Part shown: piece after piece, positions 45,501 through 57,500 of the stretch | Layout of the letters: each line of letters starts with the position of its first letter | How positions within the stretch are numbered: position 1 is the stretch's first letter | Assembly: GCF_021462225.1 (NCBI RefSeq) | Contig: NC_061802.1 | Coordinates: 10,001,859 to 10,065,858, forward strand | Direction of reading: 5' to 3' | Source: Girardinichthys multiradiatus | Lineage: Eukaryota; Chordata; Actinopteri; Cyprinodontiformes; Goodeidae | Length of the DNA stretch: 64,000 nucleotides | Translations under genes and position numbers: made by a program | Notes under the pieces: model-generated | The model's input: only the letters and a program-made list of their open reading frames with translations | The model's database searches: none | Told to the model about the DNA's origin: nothing

Positions 45501-48500
45501 ACTTAGTGTTGGTCTATCTAATAAGATACATTGTAGTTTGTGGTTGTGACCAAATGTGAAAAAGCTTTAGGCGTCTGAATGCTTTTGAAAGACACGTCAT
45601 TCATTTTAAATATTCTGAGTTCAAATAGTTATTTCTGATTATATCTTTTCTTTTCTTGCCCAACATGTAGCCGCACAAATGAACAGAAAAAATCAGATCA
45701 ACATGATTCCTCCAGCTCTCGCAAGGATAAAAAGCCTGTTTACAGGCTGTTGGCAACAAAAGAAGAAGAGCAGAGAGCCCCTCGTAAAGAAGAGCAACCT
45801 AAAAACTGTGAATTTGTGCAATTACATGGGGAAGGCTGCTCCAGTACAGCCAGTGAAATTAAAACCGTGGAAAGGGAACAGTCAAACCCCGTTAAGACAA
45901 CGAAACAGTCAAAGGCCGTTAAGACATGCTGTGCAGTTTTACTTAATGAGACAACAGAGAAGACATTGAAAGACAAGTCAGGTAAAAGGTGCTCTCCGGC
46001 CAGCTATTCCAAATTAAAAAATCCACAAATGAGTCACAAGTTAGATGCTGCTGAACACAGAGACCACAGGCTTGGCTTAGAGAGGAAGATTGGATCACCT
46101 AGGGAATCTTCAACGACCACATATGACAGCAGCAGTATTAAGACCCGAGAACCCACCTCCTTTCATTGCATGGATTTTCCAAAACGAGGCAGCACGAAGC
46201 ACGTCCACAACACAAGGGAAAACCATCAGTATAACAGGAGCAATTGTATGGATTCAAAAAAAAACCCTACCGCTGTCACAGTGAAGTCTTGCATTTCACC
46301 CATGCCCTCTATGTCAGGGACAAATCCAACGAAGTGGAGGAGGTTCACTTCAACCCCTGAGAACAACACATCGGCATCATCTAAAGCCAAGCAGCCACGA
46401 TGCACCCCGAAACAAACAGATGTTCTAAAATTTTTGCCTTTTAAATTCAGGATACCAAGAAAGGTTCAGACTGGACCTGCACACAGCTCAGGTGGAACTA
46501 ATAATACTGTTTCTTCAAACCAAAACCTCAAGCTTAAGGGTGACAATGGTGGCTCTAGAGTTGTGTTGGAGAAAGCTGAGCCAGGAACTGTGAAACCTGG
46601 CAGACGTTTGGCCGGTCCCTCTTATTCTCCATGTAAAGAGCAAAGTAAGACATCACCTTTGCCTGACCTGCTCCCATCTGAGCATCCACCTGCAGGAGAT
46701 GCAAACTGCGAGCAATCATTTGATCAGGTAAAAAAAAAAAAACATCATTAACCTTAGCATTAATTTAGCGGGGGGTTTTTTTGTTGGTTTTTTTTGCATT
46801 TATGTCAAAAAAATGTTTTTTTGAAGGGTCAAGTGGTTGAAGAGCTTCATCTTGCTCGGTCTGAGAAAAGGCTGGAGGTAAATGTGATGCAGAGCTATGG
46901 TGAACTCACTGGTATGGACATAGATTTTCCTGAGGACGGAGCAACAGAGATGCTTTGTGAGTTTTATTGTTTTTGCTCAAATTTTATGAAGGCTGAAAAA
47001 TATATGTTATATAATATAGAAGATGGATGGACTGTACATAAATTTCTAAATGAAATGTCTGGAGGTTTGGTTGGATTCACCCCTAAGGTTGATTAATTAC
47101 ATTTTTTGGGTTTAAAGTGAGACAAAAATGTAACTAGCGACACTATGGCAGTTAAATCTGTACTTTACTTTGCTGCAACACAGTAATGTACTTCTTGTTA
47201 TTTAAAAAAATGTATACTAAATTTTCTCCCATTGTGTCACTTTAGAGACATAAGCTTTAATGTGTTTTATTGAGATTTTATGTGAAGGATCAATGCAGAG
47301 TAGCACATGACTGTGAGGTGATCTATCTATGGTGTTCCAGTCTTTTACAAATAAAAATCTGGACAGTGTGGAGTCCATTTTATATTCTGCCCTGCTGAGT
47401 CAATATTGTGGAGCTGCTTTTTTGTGCTACAAGTCATTTGGGGTTTCTCTCTTAACAGCTTTGTGCATCTAGAGACTAAAATATTTGCCTGTTTTTCTTT
47501 ATCTCAAGCTCAGTCAGATTGAACCAAGGGTGTCTGTGAACAGTGACTTTCAAGTTTTGTCAGAGATCCTAAGTTGGACTTTGGTCAGGACTTTGACTGG
47601 GCCATTCCATCAATATACTTTGATCAAAACCATTTATTGTACTTCTGGCGGTATGTTTAGGGTCGTTGTCCTGCTTAAAGATAAATATGTGCCCTAATCT
47701 CAAGGCTTTTGCAGTATTTCAGGATTGCCCTGTATTTAGCTCCATTCATCTTCCCATCAGATCTGAGCCAGCTGCCCTGTCAGAGCTGAAAAACAGCACT
47801 GTTGGGTGGGATGCATAGTGCATAGGTGGGATGTGCAGTGTTAGTTTTCCCTCTCAAAAAGAGTTTTGCATGTTGGCCAAATATGGTCTCAGAGTACCTT
47901 CTCCTACATGTTTTCTATGTCCCCTACATGGCTCGTGGCAAACTGCTTTTGGGTCTGCTCATGACTGTGTTTTGACAATAGCTTTCTGTTTGCCATTCTC
48001 CCATAAAGGCCAGATTTGAAGATTGCCTGACTAATACTGTAGTTGTCCTGTCAACACATTGGTCAGTTCTGTTTTGCTATTTCTCGGTTGATATGCATTT
48101 TTGTCATACCCTTTCCATTTTCAAATGATGGGTCTCTGTGAGATGTTAAAGCTTCAGATTTTGTTTCAAACCAACTTCATCCTAAATGTATCCTTGACCT
48201 CAGTTGTGGTCCTTGGTCTTCATGCTGTTTGTTCACCAATGTTCAGAGAACATCCATATTTATACTGCAAAACTTTATGTTGGTCTGCCACATTAAATCC
48301 CAATACAATTTTTACTTTTGTGGTTTTAATGTGAGGGAATGTAAAATGTTCAAGGAGTATCCATACCTTTGCAAGACCAGGTAGATTATATCAAACCTGG
48401 ATACAATACAGATCCTGTCTGTATAAGTGCATATTTTTATCTATTGTGTTCTACAGTTTCTACTTAAGCATCAATTTGGTTACCTTGTTTTTACAGGCAG

Positions 48501-51500
48501 GGAGCCCAAACAGAAAACCCTAATCCTTGTTCTGGACACCAATGTTCTCCTCAGTCACTTGGATTATGTGAAGAAAATCCGATCTTGTGGCCTTGAAGGT
48601 ATTAAATATTTTACAACTAAATCATGCATTTTACATCTAATGTGCTTCTAATGTCTCCATTGAGAAGCAAAACAATTCTTAATATTATTTGTCACAGAGC
48701 TTTGCTTCTGTTTTTGATATTTAAGATATTTTGGACTCTAATAAAAACTGGGAAATAAAAGTCAGTCTCATACTCAGATTCATTGAATAGAATAAAGAGG
48801 TAAGAGGTGGTAGTTTTAACAAGATCAATGCAGTTGAAGCCTAACGAAATTGGTATACATGAATATAATTTGCACAATTTTAAATTTACTTTATCAGGAT
48901 AAATCAACTACTGTGGGTTATAATGTGTAAATTCACAACTGCTTGCTCTTCGTTTTCACCCTTCCCTCTTAGCCTTGGGTTTTCCTGTTGTCCTGATACC
49001 CTGGGTGGTTCTCCAAGAGCTGGATTCCCTTAAAAATAGAAAAGGTCTGTCAGGGTCTGTGGCCCACCTTGCAGCTCCTGCCATCTCATTCATTTATACA
49101 TCTCTAAAGAAGCGGGACCCCCACCTATGGGGACAGTCCATGCAGCAGGCCACTCAGATCAGCAGTGAGTACTGATTTTACTGATACATTGCCTTACTGG
49201 GTTTGAACTGTATGTTCCAAATAAAATCAATACATTCCAAGTTACCTAATCCATTACCTGTTCCTTCATCATGGGGAAGCGTAGTAGAAACCAGATACAT
49301 ACACCGTCTAAATATGCACCTAAACTTTGTTTTTCACACTATCTCACAATAAATCAGACTAAACTTTTCTTGTTGGATGTCATTTCTTCCTATTAATTAA
49401 ACAGTTCAGATTTACTCAGATTACCATGCCTTTAAAGATTTTGGGAAAGCCCAAATGATGATGATGTCATGGCTTTCTAAGCCTCTAATCGGTGAATTCA
49501 CAATGTTAAAGTTAATTGAAGACACACCTGGAGATGCATTTTATAGCAGCCAGTCTAGCACACTGCATCCTTGTGTGACATCATGGGAAAATTAAAAGAA
49601 ATTAGCCAGGATACCAGGAAGAGAATGGTGGACCTCCACGAGTCTAGTTCATCCTTTGGGACAATTTTCAGATGCCTGAAGATGCCATATTCATCTGTTC
49701 AAATAGCGTAGAAACAAACAGCATCGGTATATCCAGCCGTCCTACAGTCGAGGAAGGAGATGAGTTGAAAAGATGTAGGTGTTTTGATACAAAAATGTGT
49801 GGATCAATCCTAGAACAAAAACAAAAGACCGAGGCTGGTCAGATATTTATCCACATTATCCACAGTGAAACAGGTCCTTTACCGACAATAACTGAAAGGG
49901 CACTCAGAGAGGAAAGCAACATTTGAAACAGCAGATTACAGTTTACAAAATGCAAGCAGATACAGAAATTTTCATTTTTAGACGCATGTCCTGTGGTCTG
50001 ATGAAACTTGTTAAAACGAAAGGATAAAGGGTTATAGCTAACTCTAAAGGTACAGTTACAATGTTTGGCTTATAGTTAACTGTTTTAACAGTAGGTATGA
50101 AATCCCTCCAATTATATGCCAAGAGCAGTAAAACCGTCAGGTAATATTACCCAAGTCATGTTACTTTTTGCCTTTGCTAATAAGTAAGTTAAATATACAG
50201 TAAGTTATTAAATAGTTTTATACATTTTCATAGTTTGTAGAGGTCTTAAATTTAACTTAATGAAAGTTTCAGAAATCCTGTCTGTTGTCGATTCCATGCC
50301 CACTAGGTGGCACTGACACTCAAGTGGCCATTAGATTCCTCACCATTTTAGCAGATGAGGGCAGGTTGCATCCATGTATGATCCATGATAAAGCAGAATA
50401 ATTATATATTTTAATGTACCTTTTTAATCATTTATTTAGTGTAGCTGTTTAAAAAGCGAATTTTCATCCAGCCTGTGTGGGATTTTGTATGGTAATTGCC
50501 AGCCTTTCCTTGTCTTTTAATGCCACGTTGTTTTTTACAGTTTAATGTGAGCATCATAGCGATATGAAGTGATCTCAGACCGATTCTTCTGAGTCACTGT
50601 TGTCTTTTTGTCATTTCCCGTTTTGGATCCCCAGATGGTCTGAATACTGAGAATAATGATGACAGAGTGCTGCAGTGCTGTCTGCAGTACCAGAATATGT
50701 ACCCAGAGTGTGCTCTCATCTTATGCACGTGAGTTACCCCTCCCCCCCTACAGTGTACTGCTGCTGCTGCTGTCTAGAGCCTGTCCTCAGCTAATAAAGC
50801 ACATTCATGTGACTGTGCCAGATTGTTCCAGTTGGGATGAGAGAAACAGTCAGCTTGACAGTTTTTGCAAAGAATAGATGTGATGAGTGAGCGAATCTGA
50901 GTTCAGCTCAGGATTTTTTCTTTTTGCCCACATTTGCAGTTGAAAATATTTAGTTTGATTTTGTTCTTTTGACCTATTTCCACATCCAGCTATTGATTGT
51001 TTTCTCAAATTGAACTGCCATCTAATTCAAACATCCTTTCTTTTCTCTCCAGTAATGATAAAAACCTGTCCAGTAAAGCTCTTCTGAGTGGAGTGAGGGC
51101 TCTTAGCAAAGCTGATTTGGAGGCAAGGGTCAGGAGGTCCAGACAAGGCCATCATTTCCTTCAGAGCATTCAGTCTCCAGTTCTGTGTCGTTTTAACCAC
51201 AGCGCCTCATCTCCATCGTTGAGCGCAAGCTACACACCAGTCCGGCCTCCTATTCAGGATAGCGTAGGTGTTTCCGTGCCCACCCCAGAGAAAGGTGAGC
51301 CAGGAAAAAATGTGTTCCTTGTATAATACTAGGAAGGAACTTGGCATTTTCTATGATCTAGCGGCAGTTATTACCACATACCACCAGTGCACTTAATGTG
51401 TTCACCCACTCCTTCCTATTTTCCAGTTTTCGTTCACTTTTTGTTTCAAAGCTTTCTCTAATTTAGCCCTAAAACAGCTACAGCTAACAAAGAATGTGGC

Positions 51501-54500
51501 AATAAATAGAAACTGTGCTAGTAACTCTCATAATTTTCACAAACAACAAGAAAAAAAGAAGAAGTGCAATTCTAATGAGCCTCTATGAAAGTCTTTATAT
51601 AGATTGTACAGTTGTATTGTGTTAAAAGCCTGTAAATATTGTGTATATATTAACATACACAATATATATGCATTTCCTCTTTGTGTGTTCTCATATGCGG
51701 ACATAGATCCATTTATAAATACCCCACCACTGAAAGAAGGAGTCTGTAAGGAGGCAGAATGGGACCTTAGCGGATATCTTTGCGAACTAGAAGATTGTCT
51801 GCGGGATGTGCTGTCTGAAGTGTTAGAAACTGAAATGAAGGCGGCTTACGATGATCTCTGGCTAGAGGTGAAATTTATTTTTTAAAAACTCATATAAGAT
51901 TCCTTTTTAATGTCTCTAGTTCAGATTTAGCTCTTTTTACTAAATAATCTTAAATAAGTCAAAAAAAATATAGGTCACAAAGGAATTAGCTAGTGCTTTT
52001 TCTGTGTTTTTAGCAATCTTACACACTAAAAATATCCACCTGTATGATTGGATTGTAAAGGAGTTAGTTGGTTTGCATTTAACTGGAAGTTATTTTCACC
52101 ATGAGATCTTTTTGGTTAATTTAGTGCCTAAAACAAATTAAAACTTTTAAGTAAACTGTACATGGTCCTACATGGTCTTAAAAACATATAAATCTTTACT
52201 TCTGTATTTTCAGATCCATCCATTCAGCCAGCCAATCAGTATTTATTTTTTAGGTTTCCATATTTAAAGCCTGACAACTGTAGAAATATCTGCCATAAAC
52301 TCATTCTAAACCTTTGTATCTGCAATTTAAAACTTTGCAAATTAACTGAGAAATCTGGACTGGTAAACCTGGAAAGGTGTTGGATTTTGAAATTCCCAGC
52401 ATGAAGTACAAGATTTAGATAAGTTGTAGATATTTACAACACATGCATTGCAGACTGCATCGCAAATGTAATCATCATTATGTCAATCTATTCCTTTTAT
52501 TTTGTAGATTGTTTACATAAAACCACCCTGGAGTCTTCAAGATGTCTTGCAGTGTTTCAAAAAGCACTGGATCGCTGTCTTTGGACATATTGTCCCTCGG
52601 AAGATGTCTGAAACTGTGGCAAACCTCATCAACTTCTTTAGCTCAGGTATGAAGGCATGTAGATAGAGCAAAGGAGGAACTGTTGTGTAATTGTGAGCTT
52701 TGGACCCGCAGTTTATTGTCATTAATTGACATTGGCTGTAGCAGGTTCATTTTGGTGTTATTTTTCTTGCCGTGCCGTATTACTGCTCAACACATCTTCT
52801 GGATCTTTTTAGCCTGTTAAGATGTCACATTGTTTAATTTAGCACGGCCAGCATTTCTGGGAAAATGGGAATGTCCGATCATATCACAGTCTCCAAATGA
52901 AACCATTTAACGCCTGTTTCCTAGGAGATAATTTGAATCTTCCTTAGAATGTAAACACAGAGGGAAAATAAACGGTGACAATCTTACAGTAATCTGCAAA
53001 ATTGACCAGATTTCCTCCATTATGGCTTTAGGCACATACTGTGCAAACCCCATAAACTGAGGGGAACCTAAGAAATATCTGTAATTGTAAAATGGTAAAA
53101 TAAATTTTGTTACTCTGGGCTAAAAATACTAAGTGATCCCCAGATTAAAATGTTACAGTATGCTAAAAAACTGCATTCAGAATTAGGCCCTGTGCTAAAG
53201 TAGGAGACTCCAATGTGTGTTAGAAAGATGTTGCAGCAATTCTGTCCAGCATGTCACTGTGGATGCATTTATAACGGCGCACGCCTACGGTGTTTTTCTG
53301 AGTCAATCTGTCATTCAGACTTCATGTCAACCCTCGTCAGGGTGGAGGGTGACTGCTACAGCCTTGGCACAAAGATTAAATCCTACCCAAGTCTATGAAT
53401 GGGAAAAAAATATTATTTTGATCTTGATCAAAGTTGTCCCTGGCTCACACACATGGTTTCTTGGTACCGTACAACCTGGCACTGAAGCAGGAATATGAGA
53501 GTTGAGAAAGGAGGAGGAGGCGGAGGAGGAAGGAGGGATAAATTGTGAGTGAGAGTGAGAACAAATCTGGTGGTGGAAAAGTACGGCAGACAACACCATG
53601 AGTTTGTAACAGAATGTAGCTGTAATTTCAATGAAAGGCTCCTGAAAGGTCTCTCAATCAAAAAATCTGAGATGTTATTTTAAAACCTGACCCTGCTTCT
53701 TCCCAACTTTATCCCTGACCTGACTGTATTGTTCACTGATCTTCATGATGCTGATTGTTCACTGATCTTCTCTAATATAACACCCATATTTATACGGAGG
53801 TTAAATTACTCATATTTAGATTCTATTCACTTGTATGTTGTTTACTGACAACAGTCATTGCCCTGTGATTTATTTAGGGGTAGTACTAAAAGGGGCTGCA
53901 TGCATAGACATGCTACATTTTCAGATTTTAATAAAAAAAATACTTTTTAAAACAATCTTTCATTCTCTTTCCACTTTACAATCATATGCTACTTTGTGCT
54001 GGTCTAACACATCAAATCTTTGTAAAATATGTTGACGTTTGTGGTTGTAATGTTTGAAAAAGTTCAAGGGATCTGAATACTTTTGAATGCAAAATAGCCT
54101 CTTCAATATATAAAACCCTCTGTCTAAATAGGCATGCACAACTTCGCATTTAAAAATGTTGAAGTGTTAGGCTTGGCTAAATTTGAGTAAATGCAATCTA
54201 AATATGGATCTGTTCATTGGGATTTAAAAAATGAAATAAAAAAATGTAAAAAGGCCTATATACAGTCATGGTAAAAACAAAGTACACCCTCAGTCAACTC
54301 TGGGATTTTAACCTGCAAATATTGAACTCTCTACCAGATCCTTAGAGCATTTATACATAACCCTCTGTGAACAAAAATGAACCATGCAAATTATAGCCTC
54401 TCACTAATTTGTAAAACAAGTCAATCTGTTGTCATTTCATTTTATAAATACTCTACAATTATTGGTAATAGTTGCAGTCATTTTATGACCAGCACTGCAT

Positions 54501-57500
54501 ACTTCTCTGTGTACCCTCAGGTGAAACAGTATCAACTTTAGCGTTTCTCCAGGAAACTGAGGAGTTAGTGAAGGCATTTGGGAAAAGTTCAAAACATGTC
54601 CCTGATGCCATCACTGTGATTGAAAATATTTTGAACAAGCTACAATCACAGGTAAGCTTAAACAAAATTTAACTCTCAATTTAACTTAAAGTCAAACTTT
54701 CACATCTGATTAATTGGAAAAGTCTGCTCATGTATAGAGTATTTCAATGTACAGAATTATAAAATAGATTATTTCTTAATTCTATTTTGAGCTTCATAAA
54801 AACAAATTCAATGGTCAATGTTTTTAGGCTGACTCCAAAACGTTCTCTCACTGTAGCAGCATGTGTCTGCGGAGCAACAGTTGTCCGCTGGGGATGTCGT
54901 CATGAATGATGACGATGATGTCGATAAGCAGCCTGCATCGGTTCACGTCTCTCCGCAGGAAGTGTGGGCTGTGTTTGAGAATATCTGGTCTCAGGTGTAC
55001 CAAACAAGGTGAGCAAGAAGATTGGACAGATGCAGCCAGTCGGCCGTTTACATTCACTCATCGTTGCTGTGAATGTTACTTCGTTTTGGGCTTTCAGTGA
55101 TGACTTCTGGCGGTTTCCCTTTTTTAGAATGGAGTGAAAAATTCTCTGATCCACACAGATTTAAAATTATACATACGAGCTCAAATACATAGATGCATGT
55201 ATATATTTGAGACCATATGTATAATTTACTGTTGACTCTGTGTCCATTAGAGAAAATCCACAATAAATTGAAACTTGTGCATCTTATTCTTGTTTTTTGT
55301 GAGATAATTTTCATGTTCATGTCCCTGAAGAATATATGTAAACTTATGATTGTATGTCACCTAAACTGTATAACTTAATTGCGGTTAACAGGATAAGTAA
55401 TTGTGTCTTTTATAGGTTTGTCAATTAAATCTAACCAAATGTGTTCAACTGATTACCTTAACTTATTATTTAAGACCTGATGATTGAGAAATTAAAGGTC
55501 AAGGAGTTAATACCAACACCTAAAATGAAAACAACAGTGAAGTGAAGCAATTTTAAGCCACAAAAAAAAGAAAAGAATTAGTTTATTTTGACATGTGCTT
55601 TGTTTTTTTTTTCCATTACATTGACCTAAAAAGCCGTTTGTTTCTGTAACATTTCAGTTTGGAAGTGTTCAAAGCGCTCTGCTTTGACCCTCACACCATG
55701 CAGGCTGCGACACCGATCGGGCGTCCTCCACCACCGCAGGATGCCTTGGCCTGTTTGCACAGACTGTCCTCCATGGTTTCACAGCTGCTGCAAGCATTCA
55801 GCAGGTATGTAAGCCGACTCATATCACTGCTGTCTCACTAAATGTAACCTTTGGACATCTCCCTCAACTGCATGTTAGTATATACGTGTCTCATTTCACG
55901 TTCTACTTAAAGTCAGTTGTATTCAATTATTTCTCCTACGAAGAAGGAGAAAATCAAATGTGTTGACATTTACAGCCAGATCTGCATGTTTCCCTTTAAC
56001 ACTCGTCTTTCTCCTATCATCCCCACATGTCTACTCTCATTAAGCCCTCTTTCAGAAAAAGCTTGAGCATTTTCACTTGTTTACAGACTCTTCCGTCTGT
56101 CCTCCTAAGAATCCCCTTTAAACTGTCCTCTCACGTTGTAAGCCTGATTTCTCCTTCCTGTGTCCTACTTTTATGTGCGTGGGACCTGTAAGACTTGTTT
56201 GGCATGATGTGTTGGTCGAGGAGCCGTAATCCTCTTGACCTTGTCACTTTTCCTTATCTCTGTTCCCATGACGCCACAGTGACCAATGCACTTTAGCACC
56301 GCTGATTTTCTCACAATGCTGCTGAGAAAGAAACTGCTAAGTGATTAACTTTTCACTGTATCTGCTTGGACGTAAACCATATCACACTTATTGATAAGAG
56401 TGTTTGCATGAGTGGCTCCATTGCCTTGCAGACATATTCCTTTTCACATTTTGTCACCTTAGAACCACAAACTTTAATGTGTTTTAGTTGGATTTTATGC
56501 GGTAGACCAAAACAAAGTATTCCATTATTGTAAAGCGAAAGAATATTATTTATTTACAGAGCACTTCTTTATAAAAAGCAAAGTGATTCAGAGAAGATTA
56601 AAAACAGGAGGCAATAAAAGAACACACCCGATTAGTCCACCTGTGTATAATATCTCAGTATAAAATGTAGCTGTTCTTTGAAGACCTCAGAGGTTTGTTA
56701 GAGGACATTAATGAACAAACAGCATCATAACAACCAGGAAACACAGTAGCCAAGTCAGGTGAAAAATTCAATTCAATTCAAAAATACTTTATTAATCCCA
56801 AAGGGAAATTAAATGTTGTTATAGCTCATATTATGAAGGTTTCCTCAAAGAGCCGTTGTAGATGCTGATGGCTGTGGGCAGGAAGGATCTCCTGTAGCGC
56901 TCCGTCTTACAGCAGATCTGAAGAAGCCTCTGACTGAAGACACTCTGTTGTTGTAGGACAGTCTCATGAAGAGGATGCTCAGGGTTCTCCATTTTATGAA
57001 GAATCCTTCTTTCCACAATGATCTCCAGAGGTTCCAGAGGAGTCCCCAGAACAGAGCCAGCCTTCTTTATCAGCTTGTTGAGCTTTTTTAAGTCCCTGGC
57101 TCTGATGCTGCTTCCCCAGCAGATGATGGCAGAAGAGATCACACTTTCCACAACAGACTTATAGAAGATATGCAGCATCTTGATGCAAACACCAAAGGAC
57201 CTAAGCTTCCTCAAGAAGTACAGTCTGCTCTGTCCCTTGACATGACAAAATGGTGGAGAACAGGGTTAGGTTATAAAACAATATCCTAAGCATTGAACAT
57301 CTCACAGCGAATGCACTCCACAAATCTGAACGGTGTGGAAGAATGGCAAGAATAAAACTATTGTGGAATGAAAGACATAAGAAGTCCTATTTGCAGTTTG
57401 AAACAAGCTGTGTATTTAGAAGAAGATGCTCTGGTCAGATGAGAGCATGTAAACTTTTGGGTCTACATGCAAAATGTTGTGTGTAGTAGAAAACACCACA

